A stretch of 57,999 bases of DNA, from assembly GCA_028700185.1 (NCBI GenBank), contig JAQVTF010000004.1:1-57999 (forward strand), read 5' to 3'. Below, one piece after another: positions 35,306-43,770 of the stretch. The notes beneath the pieces are model-generated. The model was not told where the DNA came from. It made no database searches and worked only from the letters and a program-made list of their open reading frames with translations. Every line of letters starts with the position of its first letter. Position 1 is the first letter of the stretch. Source of the DNA: Desulfobacteraceae bacterium (GTDB lineage Bacteria; Desulfobacterota; Desulfobacteria; Desulfobacterales; UBA2174). Position numbers and translations under genes: made by a program.

Positions 35306-36958
35306 TCAGCAGACCCGGACCTTGTACACCTCGTTGCTGTCCGGATCGATGACGTGAATCGCGCAGGCGATGCACGGGTCGAAACTGTGGACGGTGCGCA
35401 GGATTTCCATGGGTTTTTGGGGATCGTGGATGGGGGTGCCGATGAGCGCCTCTTCCACCGGGCTCATGTTGCCGGCGGCATCCCGGGGACCCAGGTTCCA
35501 GGTGGACGGCACCACGTACTGGTAGTTTTCGATCTTGCCGTCCTTGATCTTGACCCAGTGGCCCAGGGCGCCGCGGGGCACGTCGTTGAGCCCCACCCCC
35601 TGGCCGTCCTTCATTTCGTAGGGTGTGTAGGTGGCATTGTCGCCGTTTTTCAGGTTCTCCACCAGCTCCATGACCCAGCCTTCGATCTGATCACCGATGG
35701 CGATGGTTTCCAGTCCCCGGGCCGCGGTGCGCCCGAGGGTGGAAAAGAGGGCGTCCACCGGGATGCCGAGCTTTTCCAGAGTACCGTCCACCAACGGCTT
35801 CAGCTCCTTGTGTCCCTTGCCGTAAGCCACCAGGACCCGGGCCAGCGGACCGACCTCGCAGCTCTTGCCTTCGTAACGGGGGGCCTTGGTCCAGGAGTAC
35901 TTGCCCGCCGAGGACTCGGTATCGTAGTTGGGATTTTCCTTCAACGGCTTGGTCTCGCCCGTCCACGGATGCAGGGGCTTACCGCCTTCGTACCAGGCCC
36001 GGGTGACGTCCTCGGTGACCTTCATCTGATCCACCGCCTGCACCTTGGCCACATCGCGGCCGAAAATCGCTCCCCGGGGCATGTAGAGGCTCTCGGGCTC
36101 CTGCTCGTTCTGGGGAAACTCGCCATAGGCCAGGAAGTTGGTGCAGCCACCGATAGCGCCCCAGTCCTTGTAGAAGGAGGCCACGGCCAGCAGGTCGGGG
36201 ATGTAGACGTTCTTGACGAAATCCTGGGTTTCCTTGGCGATGTAAAGGAACTCCGCGATGCGGTCGGGGGTGAGGTCGGCCACGCAGGTCACCCCGCCCA
36301 CCACCAGCGACTGGGGATGGGGATTCTTGCCGCCGAAGATGGCGTGCATCCGCGCCGCCTTGGCCTGCAGGCGAAGGGCCTCGATGTAGTGGGCACAGGC
36401 CATGAGGTTGGCCTCCGGGGTCAGCTTGTAGGCCGGATGGCCCCAGTAGGCGTTGGCAAACGGGCCGAGCTGGCCGCTGTCCACGAAGGTTTGCAGCCGC
36501 TGCTGAATGCTCTTGTAGTAAGTGGCGCCGCCGACCTTGGAACCGCTCACGTTGTCGGCCAGCGCGGCGGTGGCCTTGGGGTCGGCCTTGAGGGCGCTGA
36601 CCACATCCACCCAGTCCAGGGCGTGCAGGTGATAGAAGTGCACGAGGTGATCGTGCTGGAACTGCGCCGCGTGGAGCAGGTTGCGAATCAGGCGGGCATT
36701 ATTCGGGATCTTGACGCCCACGGCATCGTCCACGGCCCGCACCGAAGCGACGGAGTGCACGTAGGTGCACACGCCGCAACTGCGCTGGACGAAGTGATGG
36801 GCGTCGCGGGGATCGCGGCCCTGGAGGATCATCTCGATGCCGCGAAACATCTGGCCGCTGCTCCAGGCGTTTTTCACTTTCCCGCCTTCCACCTCGATCT
36901 CGATGCGCAGGTGACCCTCGATCCGGGTGATCGGATCGACGATAATTCTCTGTCCCAT
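35306..36958 (-). CDS. hynA: Periplasmic [NiFe] hydrogenase large subunit
   Basis: This 550-residue protein carries the L1 motif with C61 and C64 (RSCGVCTYVH) and the L2 motif with C529, C532 and H535 (DPCIACAIH). The metal ligands are therefore all Cys, not selenocysteine. Fifteen residues after H535 should be removed by the maturation protease. The second ATG (MGQRIIVDPI) is chosen because GAGGAG sits 6 nt before it, while it touches the first ATG two codons upstream. It follows hynB by 48 bp. It splits or takes up H2 and hands electrons on through HynB. Confidence 0.96.
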   Translation of the reverse strand: MGQRIIVDPITRIEGHLRIEIEVEGGKVKNAWSSGQMFRGIEMILQGRDPRDAHHFVQRSCGVCTYVHSVASVRAVDDAVGVKIPNNARLIRNLLHAAQFQHDHLVHFYHLHALDWVDVVSALKADPKATAALADNVSGSKVGGATYYKSIQQRLQTFVDSGQLGPFANAYWGHPAYKLTPEANLMACAHYIEALRLQAKAARMHAIFGGKNPHPQSLVVGGVTCVADLTPDRIAEFLYIAKETQDFVKNVYIPDLLAVASFYKDWGAIGGCTNFLAYGEFPQNEQEPESLYMPRGAIFGRDVAKVQAVDQMKVTEDVTRAWYEGGKPLHPWTGETKPLKENPNYDTESSAGKYSWTKAPRYEGKSCEVGPLARVLVAYGKGHKELKPLVDGTLEKLGIPVDALFSTLGRTAARGLETIAIGDQIEGWVMELVENLKNGDNATYTPYEMKDGQGVGLNDVPRGALGHWVKIKDGKIENYQYVVPSTWNLGPRDAAGNMSPVEEALIGTPIHDPQKPMEILRTVHSFDPCIACAIHVIDPDSNEVYKVRVC

Positions 36959-37006
36959 ATTCATCTCCTCTCTTTTCGCTAAGGAAAAGCCTTTCTCAAC
37001 GGGGGG

Positions 37007-37948
37007 CTAGAATTCCTCGTAGAACGGCGTCATCGTGTCCCAGAAATCCGGCTGACTGCAACCGATGCACGGGGCCCCGGCTTCCACCGGCCAACTGGTA
37101 CCGTCGTTGAACTTGGCCACCGGGCAGTTGTTGTAGGTTTCCGGGCCACGGCAACCCAGTTTGTAGAGACAGTAGCCCATGGCCGCCTCGGGAGAACCGA
37201 AGGACTCTGCGAATTCACCGTTTTCAAAGTGGGCGCGCCGGGGGCACTGATCGTGAACCGTCTTGCCGTAAGCGAACAGCGGCCTTCCCCTTTCGTCCAG
37301 TTCCGGCAGCTTGCCCAGGAGCAGGTAGTTGACGATGGTCCCCACCAGGTTGATGGGATTGGGGGGGCAGCCGGGGATGTTGAGGGTCTTGACGCCGATG
37401 GCATCCCCCACGCCCTTGTAACCGCCGGGATTGGGCTTGGCCGCCTGAATCCCGCCGAAGCAGGCACAGGTCCCGTAGGCGATGGTCGCCGCCGCATGGG
37501 GAACCACTTCCTTGGCGATCTCCAGGAAGGTCCGGCCGCCGACCTTGCCGTAGCCACCGTCGTAGGCGGTGGCCACCGCCCCTTCCACCACGCAGATGAA
37601 CTTGCCGTCGTATTTCTTCACCGCCGCCTGCAGGGCTTCCTCGGCCTGGTGGCCGGCCGCCGCCATAAGGGTTTCATGATACTCGAGGGAGAGCACCTCC
37701 AGCACTAGGTCGTCCACGTAAGGGTACTGGGAACGCAGCAGGGATTCGGAACACCCCGTGCATTCGGCAAAGTGCAGCCAAACCACCGGTGGACGCTGGG
37801 TCGGCTGGGCGAAAACTTCGGCTACCTTTGGAACGTAGGCCGCCGACAACCCCATGGTGGCGGTCAAGGCGGTGCAGTACTTCATGAAGCTGCGGCGGGA
37901 AACCCCCCGTGCCGCCAACCGTCCAAAATACTCCTCTTCCTTGCCCAT
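37007..37948 (-). CDS. hynB: Periplasmic [NiFe] hydrogenase small subunit with Tat signal
   Basis: This 313-residue protein starts with a Tat signal (SRRSFMK at residues 17-23, followed by a hydrophobic stretch). The iron-sulfur ligands appear in [28 protein letters not shown] and CPVAKFND, with [11 protein letters not shown] at the end. There is no C-terminal membrane helix and no cytochrome b gene alongside. The enzyme is therefore probably soluble in the periplasm and passes electrons to cytochrome c3, as in Desulfovibrio HynAB. The ATG after GAGGAGG is preferred over a GTG two codons earlier that overlaps the ribosome site. Confidence 0.95.
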   Translation of the reverse strand: MGKEEEYFGRLAARGVSRRSFMKYCTALTATMGLSAAYVPKVAEVFAQPTQRPPVVWLHFAECTGCSESLLRSQYPYVDDLVLEVLSLEYHETLMAAAGHQAEEALQAAVKKYDGKFICVVEGAVATAYDGGYGKVGGRTFLEIAKEVVPHAAATIAYGTCACFGGIQAAKPNPGGYKGVGDAIGVKTLNIPGCPPNPINLVGTIVNYLLLGKLPELDERGRPLFAYGKTVHDQCPRRAHFENGEFAESFGSPEAAMGYCLYKLGCRGPETYNNCPVAKFNDGTSWPVEAGAPCIGCSQPDFWDTMTPFYEEF

Positions 37949-38085
37949 GGACACCTCCTCAATGCGATTGCGGATAACTTACCAACAGCCGGCGCCGACG
38001 ACGGCGCTGTTAAATTTCCCGGTCCGCACTGCGGATCCGGACACCATGGACCCCGAAGGACCCAACAACAATAACTCTTCCTGCA

Positions 38086-38135
38086 ATATTAGAAAAAATG
38101 ACCCGATGCGTCAAATTCACGATTTTTGCATCGGG
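38086..38135 (-). promoter_or_regulatory. Promoter and inverted repeat upstream of hynBA
   Basis: On the minus strand TTGACG (38109-38114), 17 nt, TAATAT (38086-38091) make a good promoter, giving a 5' leader of about 130 nt. A perfect 8-bp inverted repeat, CCCGATGC (38102-38109) and GCATCGGG (38128-38135), overlaps the -35 box. The leader also contains GC-rich hairpins around 38000-38035. Confidence 0.55.
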
Positions 38136-38155
38136 AAAAGTGCAGAGGATGCACC

Positions 38156-38626
38156 TCAGACGTCTTCGTCCAGATCCCCGGGGTCATCGTCGGCGATTTT
38201 CAGACCCGAGTTGATTTTGTCGATGTCGATATCCTCGAACTCCTCCTCCACCGCGTCATCAAGCAGGTCGTCGATGTCTTCGGCCTCTTCTTCGGTGTCG
38301 GGCCGCGGGGCCGGCTCGTTGCGGCGGCGGTTGAGAAACTCGGCGTCGTCAATGACCACCTCGATGGGCTCGCCGCCGTCCTGTTTCAGCAGGGCGGCGA
38401 TGGCCTCGGCAATTCGGGTTGCAAAGGCATAGGTGGGATAGAAGTTGCGGGTGCGGAAGGCGGCGATCAGGGCGTCGGCGCCTTCCGCCATCGCCGTCCG
38501 GATGGATTCCTCCGGATACTGCTCCTCGCAGAGCAGAAAGAACATCTCCTTGTCCAGCTCCGCGTATTCCTTGATCACGAGGCGCTGCGGATCGGCCTCG
38601 CGAGAGATGACATATTTTTGTTTCAT
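38156..38626 (-). CDS. Conserved-looking hypothetical protein with acidic tail
   Basis: This 156-residue protein is not recognised. The N-terminal ~85 residues are mixed helical (LDKEMFFLLCEEQYPEESIR, then FYPTYAFATRIAEAIAALL). The last ~60 residues are extremely acidic (TEEEAEDIDDLLDDAVEEEF). It has no signal peptide or membrane segment, so it should be cytoplasmic. GGAG precedes the ATG. Acidic tails of this kind often bind basic partners, but no function can be assigned. It ends just upstream of the hynBA promoter. Confidence 0.7.
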   Translation of the reverse strand: MKQKYVISREADPQRLVIKEYAELDKEMFFLLCEEQYPEESIRTAMAEGADALIAAFRTRNFYPTYAFATRIAEAIAALLKQDGGEPIEVVIDDAEFLNRRRNEPAPRPDTEEEAEDIDDLLDDAVEEEFEDIDIDKINSGLKIADDDPGDLDEDV

Positions 38627-38813
38627 TCCGTCTCCACGTCATTTTTCCCGGCCGATCCCGGGTGCCCGTTCGATCCCCTTTGGCCCTTTTCTCGAAGCAC
38701 CAGGCAAGGGGATTACCTGGTTTCGGCAACGCACCAAAAACACAAAACCAACGGCATGTCAACAGGCTTAAGGCCCGGAAGACCGGTCTCCACCACGCAA
38801 GCGGCGTCTTTGC

Positions 38814-39227
38814 CTACTGCGCCATCGCGGCCCGGTAAGCTTCGTCGATGCGGGCCGTCACATAGGCGATGCGCTGGGGGTCGTAGCGCTCGATGTCAAA
38901 GCAGATCGCGTCCTCGCCCAGGAGCCCTTCGGGAACGAAATCGCCGGCCTCTTCCGGGTCGCTGATCATCTCGCCGAAAAAACAGACGGACAGCCAGCGT
39001 GGGTCGTCCTCGATCACGTCCACCATCACGAACAGGGGCCGCTGAGTCTGGTTGGGAGAAGCCCCCCGCAATGAATAAGTGAGCCCTTCCCGGGGGACAA
39101 ATTCCAGTTGCGCCCCTTCCTTGGCGGCCAAGTGGTCCCGGAGTTGCAGAAAAACCTGCTTGGTTTTTTCGGGGGTTTCCTTCCAGGCGGCGATGAAGGT
39201 GTCGAGTTCCGGCAGATGGGCAGGCAT
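38814..39227 (-). CDS. Hypothetical small cytoplasmic protein
   Basis: This 137-residue protein is not recognised with confidence. It opens with a helical stretch (FIAAWKETPEKTKQVFLQLR). A beta-rich core follows (LEFVPREGLTYSLRG, then PLFVMVDVIEDDPRWLSVCFF), and it ends with a helix. There is no signal peptide. AAGGAGACGCC before the ATG and normal codon use support a real gene. It is flanked by intergenic gaps of about 180 bp on both sides, so it is probably monocistronic. Confidence 0.75.
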   Translation of the reverse strand: MPAHLPELDTFIAAWKETPEKTKQVFLQLRDHLAAKEGAQLEFVPREGLTYSLRGASPNQTQRPLFVMVDVIEDDPRWLSVCFFGEMISDPEEAGDFVPEGLLGEDAICFDIERYDPQRIAYVTARIDEAYRAAMAQ

Positions 39228-39403
39228 GGCGTCTCCTTCGAATTCGGATCAAACGAAATTTTGGATTTGAATAATTGCTGATAAAACCAGCCCCTTGCGG
39301 TGCTGTCAACCGATATCTGCCCCCTTGCCTCTCTTGACGGCGGCGGCGCTTCCTCAAACGGCCCAAACTTTTTGTGAAAACACCATGCTGCGGTGGCCCG
39401 GGA

Positions 39404-40567
39404 TCAGTGGGGCAGCGGGGCGAAACGGTTTTTAAAACTGAGCCAGAACCCCAGACTGATGGTCCCGGCCGCCACGGCCATCCACCCGAGGACCTTGACC
39501 TTGTCGTGCCAATTCATGGAAATCAGCCCCATGCCGCCGGCCCCGATGAGCATGAAGATAAAAATGAGCAGCGCGGAGGCGGCACCGGCATCCTGGTCCA
39601 CCTGTTCCAGGGCCAGGTTGTTGGCCGGCGGTCGGCAAAGGCCAAGGCCGAAAGCGATGACCCAGTTGGGCAAGGCCAGGTGCCAAGGGCCGGTGGCCGG
39701 TGCGGCCGCCATCCACACCCCTCCGCCCAGCACGCAACCGAAGCCGGCCGCCATCAGGGCCTCGGGCGAGAAATTGTCCGAGAGCCGATTGAACACCAGC
39801 GGCCCGATCATCAAGCCCGCGGCGTTGAAGGCAAAAAACCCGCTGAACTGCTGAGGGGTCAGGCCGAAGCGGTTGATGTAGATGTCCGACGATCCAGCGA
39901 TGAAGGCGAAGGCCGGCAGGGCGAAGGAGGAGGTGGCCAGGGCCAGGCCGATGAAGCGGAAATTTTGCAACAGACGCCGATACCCGTCCAGAAGTACCGC
40001 CTTGCCGCCGGCGGCGGTCCCGGCAAAGGTTTCCGGCATGCGACAGACCCAGATGAAACACACCAAGCCCCAGCCGGCCAACAGCACGAAGATCCAGCGC
40101 CAGTTGAACCAGACCATCACCGCCCCACCGATCAGGGGCGCCAGCATCGGCGCCAAGGCGATCACCACGGCGAGGTGAGCCATGATCCGCACCCGCTGCA
40201 GCCCGTCATAGAGATCCTTGGTCATGGCCAGGGAAAGGGCGGACGCCGCTGCCCCGCCCGCCCCTTGGAGCAGGCGCAACCCGATCATCCAGTAGACACT
40301 GCCCGCGGCGGCGCAGCCGAGACTGGCAACGATATACACCGCCAGCCCCACCAACAGCGGCCGCCGCCGGCCGAAACGGTCCGACAGCGGACCGTAAACG
40401 AGGAGGAAAAGACAATAGGCGGAAAAGAAACCGATCAGGGTCAGGTTCACCACCAGCAGGGGGCACCCCCAAATCCGCTGCAGAGCAGGGATCGCCGGCA
40501 GATACATGTCCGTGGACAGCGGCGGGAAGGCGGCCAACAACACGAGCAGGACAAAAAAATGCGGCAT
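39404..40567 (-). CDS. Bcr/CflA-family MFS drug efflux transporter
   Basis: This 387-residue protein has about 12 hydrophobic segments. The MFS signature between helices 2 and 3 reads GPLSDRFGRRRPLL. The N-terminus has FPPLSTDMYLPAIP, the mark of the Bcr/CflA drug:H+ antiporter group. It should export small molecules across the inner membrane. GGAG precedes the ATG. It lies 16 bp behind the outer-membrane efflux gene, suggesting joint expression, but no membrane-fusion protein gene is present. Confidence 0.9.
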   Translation of the reverse strand: MPHFFVLLVLLAAFPPLSTDMYLPAIPALQRIWGCPLLVVNLTLIGFFSAYCLFLLVYGPLSDRFGRRRPLLVGLAVYIVASLGCAAAGSVYWMIGLRLLQGAGGAAASALSLAMTKDLYDGLQRVRIMAHLAVVIALAPMLAPLIGGAVMVWFNWRWIFVLLAGWGLVCFIWVCRMPETFAGTAAGGKAVLLDGYRRLLQNFRFIGLALATSSFALPAFAFIAGSSDIYINRFGLTPQQFSGFFAFNAAGLMIGPLVFNRLSDNFSPEALMAAGFGCVLGGGVWMAAAPATGPWHLALPNWVIAFGLGLCRPPANNLALEQVDQDAGAASALLIFIFMLIGAGGMGLISMNWHDKVKVLGWMAVAAGTISLGFWLSFKNRFAPLPH

Positions 40568-40583
40568 GAAAAGACTCCGGCTT

Positions 40584-42017
40584 TCAGGACCCTACGGCGG
40601 CGGGCACCAGCGACCAGCCACCGCCCAGGGCCTTGTACAGGGCGATGAGGTTCTTGGCCACCGCGCCCCGACCGGCGGCGAGTTGATCCTGATAATTCAG
40701 CAGGGTGCGCTGGGCATCGAGGACGTTGGAAAAATCCATCAGGCCGGCTTCGTACTGGCGCCGCACCAAAATCTCGGCCTCGGTGGCGGCCGCGGCGGCC
40801 TCGGCCAGGTGAGCGCAGCGCACCTGCTCCTGCACGTAGGCCGACAGGGCGTTTTCCACCTCTTCCAGCGCACCGAGCACCGTGGCTTCGTAGTCGGCCA
40901 GAGACTGGGCCTGGACGGCGGTCTGGATCTCGATGTTGCGACGAACGGCCCCGGCATCGAAGATCCGCCAGGACAAACTCGGCCCCAGGCTCCAGGACCG
41001 ACTGGCCCAGTCGGCCAGATCATTGGTATTGGCGGCGCTCAGGCCCAAGGAGCCGGCCAGGCGCAACCGGGGGTACAAATCGGCTTCGGCCACCCCGATG
41101 CGGGCCGTCTGGGCGGCCAACCGCCGCTCGGCCTGACGCACGTCCGGTCGCCGGCGAAGGGTCTCGGCCGGGATGTCCACCGTCACCGCCGGCGGCACCA
41201 CCGGCAACGGTCGCGCCTCGGCCAGCAGCTCATCCAGGGCACCGGGGGGCTCGCCGGTGAGGACGGCCAGTCGGTTGAAGCTGGCCGCCAGACCGTCCTC
41301 CAGCAGCGGGATCTGACTGCGGGTGGCCTCGAGGTTGGCCAGGGCCTGCTGGACGGCCAGGGCATCGCCCATCCCGACCTCGTGGCGCGAGCGCGTCAAC
41401 GCGTAGGTCTCCTCCTGGATCCGCCGGTTGGTTCGGGCCACCTGTAAGCGGCGCTGAAGCGTGCGGGCTTCGGTGTAGTTGCGCCCGATCTCGGCCGCCA
41501 GGGTCACCATGACGTCCGCCAATCCGGCCTCGGCTGCGGCCAGATCCCCTTCAGCGGCTTCGATGCCCCGCCGGAGGCCACCGAAAATGTCGATTTCCCA
41601 GCCGGCGTCGAAACCCACGCTGTATAGGCGGGTCTCACGCTCCCCGCTGCCGCTGCGACTGGCCCCGGCACTGCCCTCTCCCGTCGGGTAGAGATCCGTC
41701 TCCCGGAGACCGCGTCGCCCCCGGGCCTCCCGCACCCGGGCCCGGGCCCGGGACACATCGAGGTTGCCGTCGGCCGCCCGTTGAACCAGGTCGGTCAAGA
41801 CCGGGTCCTGGAAAACCTCCCACCAGACGGCCAGCCCCGGATCGCCGGCGCCTTCCCGAAGGCCGTTTTGCAGGGACGCGTTCCACACCGCGGGTGACGA
41901 AACAGCCGGCGGCGTATAGTCCGGACCCACCGCGGCACAGGCGCTCAGGCCCAACAGCAACCCGAGGCTCAGCCCAATGCCGGCGCGCCTTGCGGATTGG
42001 AAGTGGCGTTTCATCAT
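40584..42017 (-). CDS. TolC/NodT-type outer-membrane efflux lipoprotein
   Basis: This 477-residue protein has a lipoprotein signal (LLLGLSACAAVGPDY, lipidated Cys near residue 26). Two OEP repeats of long helices with short beta strands follow, typical of NodT/CusC/OprM outer-membrane channels (RRRPDVRQAERRLAAQTARI lies at the repeat boundary). It forms an exit duct across the outer membrane. AAGG lies 7 nt before the first of two adjacent ATGs. Its partner is the MFS gene directly downstream. Confidence 0.92.
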   Translation of the reverse strand: MMKRHFQSARRAGIGLSLGLLLGLSACAAVGPDYTPPAVSSPAVWNASLQNGLREGAGDPGLAVWWEVFQDPVLTDLVQRAADGNLDVSRARARVREARGRRGLRETDLYPTGEGSAGASRSGSGERETRLYSVGFDAGWEIDIFGGLRRGIEAAEGDLAAAEAGLADVMVTLAAEIGRNYTEARTLQRRLQVARTNRRIQEETYALTRSRHEVGMGDALAVQQALANLEATRSQIPLLEDGLAASFNRLAVLTGEPPGALDELLAEARPLPVVPPAVTVDIPAETLRRRPDVRQAERRLAAQTARIGVAEADLYPRLRLAGSLGLSAANTNDLADWASRSWSLGPSLSWRIFDAGAVRRNIEIQTAVQAQSLADYEATVLGALEEVENALSAYVQEQVRCAHLAEAAAAATEAEILVRRQYEAGLMDFSNVLDAQRTLLNYQDQLAAGRGAVAKNLIALYKALGGGWSLVPAAVGS

Positions 42018-42243
42018 GGATGACCTTATAGTAGATGATGTGTTGACATTTCAGTTTTCGGACTTTTCTTCAATCTCGAAGGCGGCCCCTTCGAGGGACC
42101 ATCATCGCCGGCGCCATGGCGATGCCGACTCATCGTCCTGTGACGCATCCGAACCGGTTTGACAAGCCCTTTGCGTGTAAGGTCGTCCATCCTTGCGCAA
42201 AAGTTACGCTGTCGGATCGTATCGACCGCACCCGAGGAGAACC

Positions 42244-43404
42244 ATGCCCCGTTCCGCGCCACCGCCCTACCAGGGTTTCGAACAAGGTCCGATCCGTCCC
42301 CCCAGCGAGGCCGACAGCCTCCTGATTCGCGTTACCCGCAACTGCCCCTGGAACCGCTGTGCCTTTTGTCCGGTCTACAAGGGAACCCGATTCTCCCTGC
42401 GCCCGGTGGAAGACGTCAAACGCGACATCGACCAGGTGGCCGACGCCGCGGCCAGGCTGCGCGAGGCCATCGATGCCCGGGCCCACCTGTCACGGGAGGA
42501 CATCAGCCGGCTTTACGCCGATTTTCCCCACGATCGCACCGAGGCCATCAACGCCGCCCTGCACTGGGCTTCGGGCGGATTCCGCGCCATCTTTCTCCAG
42601 GATGCCAACAGCCTGATCGTGCCGCCGGCGCAGTTGATCGAGATATTGGAACACCTGCGCCGACGCTTCCCCTGGCCCCTCCGGATCACCTCCTATGCCC
42701 GTTCCCACACCGTGGCGCGCATCGCCCAGGCGGACCTGGACGCCATTCGCCGCGCCGGCTTGGACCGGATCCACATCGGCATGGAAAGCGGCTGCGACGA
42801 GGTCCTGTCCCGGGTCCACAAGGGCACCACCCGGGACCAACAGATTTTGGCCGGCCAAAAGGCCAAGGCCGCCGGCATGGAGCTTTCCGAATACGTGATG
42901 CCGGGCCTGGGCGGCCGGGACCTGTCCCAACGCCACGCCCTGGACACCGCCGACGCCCTGAACCGGATCAACCCGGACTTCATCCGCCTGCGCACCCTGG
43001 CCATGCGCCGGGGCATCCCCCTGGTGGAAGACTGGGAGGCGGGCCGTTTCGTCAAGCTCACCGACGTCGAGGCGGCCCGGGAGATCCGCACCTTCATCGC
43101 CTCCCTGGAGGGAATCACCAGTTATCTGGCCAGTGACCACATCCTGAACCTGTTTCAGGAAATCGAGGGGCGGCTCCCCGAGGCCCGACCGGCCATGCTT
43201 GCGGTGATCGACCGCTTTTTCGCCCTGCCCCCCGCCGAGCAGACCCTCTATCAGGTCGGCCGCCGCATGGGGATCTTCTCGTGCCTGGACCACCTGGAAA
43301 GCACCGGCCGGCGGCGTCAGGTCGAGGATCTTTGCCGTCGCTACGGCATCACGGCGGACAACGTCGATACGGTGATCACCGAAATGATGCGCCAGTTCGT
43401 CTAG
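42244..43404 (+). CDS. Radical SAM protein
   Basis: This 386-residue protein has the cluster motif CPWNRCAFC near residues 34-42. A barrel core follows with LRITSYARSHTVARI and DRIHIGMESGCDEVLSRVHK, as in the B12-independent, HemN/Elp3-like branch. No extra Cys cluster is obvious. The GAGGAG site sets the ATG start. Its closest look is to uncharacterised radical SAM proteins common in sulfate reducers; the reaction is unknown. It precedes the kor promoter and is probably separately transcribed. Confidence 0.85.
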   Translation: MPRSAPPPYQGFEQGPIRPPSEADSLLIRVTRNCPWNRCAFCPVYKGTRFSLRPVEDVKRDIDQVADAAARLREAIDARAHLSREDISRLYADFPHDRTEAINAALHWASGGFRAIFLQDANSLIVPPAQLIEILEHLRRRFPWPLRITSYARSHTVARIAQADLDAIRRAGLDRIHIGMESGCDEVLSRVHKGTTRDQQILAGQKAKAAGMELSEYVMPGLGGRDLSQRHALDTADALNRINPDFIRLRTLAMRRGIPLVEDWEAGRFVKLTDVEAAREIRTFIASLEGITSYLASDHILNLFQEIEGRLPEARPAMLAVIDRFFALPPAEQTLYQVGRRMGIFSCLDHLESTGRRRQVEDLCRRYGITADNVDTVITEMMRQFV

Positions 43405-43421
43405 CGGGCACCGCGTTTTAC

Positions 43422-43461
43422 TTGACATTCCCGGCCAAAATTCCTAAAGCTCGGCCGGGAA
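43422..43461 (+). promoter_or_regulatory. Promoter and inverted repeat upstream of korDABC
   Basis: TTGACA (43422-43427), 17 nt, TAAAGC (43445-43450) form a likely promoter. A perfect 9-bp inverted repeat, TTCCCGGCC (43428-43436) and GGCCGGGAA (43453-43461), brackets the -10 box with a 16-nt spacer, so a bound repressor would block it. Confidence 0.5.
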
Positions 43462-43545
43462 AACAACAAAATCCTTGTAAAACGAAGGGTTGAATTTTCT
43501 TTTAAAACGCGGTGGCCCAAACCGGCGCCGGCAAGGAAGGAAGGC

Positions 43546-43761
43546 ATGGTCGAAACCCAAACCAAACCGAAACTGAAGGAACATCGCATCAACCGGGCCT
43601 GGTGCAAGGGATGCGGCATCTGTGTGGCGTTCTGCCCCAAGCAGGTGCTGGAACTCGACGACCAGGACAAGGCGGTGGCGGCGCGGCCCGAAGACTGCAT
43701 CGCCTGCAAGCTCTGCGAACTCAGGTGTCCCGACCTGGCCATCGAAATCATCACGGAGTAA
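43546..43761 (+). CDS. korD: 2-oxoacid:ferredoxin oxidoreductase, ferredoxin (delta) subunit
   Basis: This 71-residue protein has two [4Fe-4S] motifs, CKGCGICVAFCPK and CIACKLCELRCPD, joined by a short linker. It is the ferredoxin-like delta subunit that takes electrons from the TPP-bearing subunit. AAGGAAGGAAGG precedes the ATG. It is the first gene of korDABC and lies 9 bp before korA. Confidence 0.92.
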   Translation: MVETQTKPKLKEHRINRAWCKGCGICVAFCPKQVLELDDQDKAVAARPEDCIACKLCELRCPDLAIEIITE

Positions 43762-43770
43762 CCTTTTGCA

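Noticed and set aside
35306-36958. Possible NiFeSe hydrogenase with in-frame TGA
   Set aside because: All four metal-ligand positions read as Cys codons and the frame is continuous.
42018-42243. TTGACA at about 42043 as a promoter for the radical SAM gene
   Set aside because: It is about 200 bp from the start and lacks a convincing -10 box.
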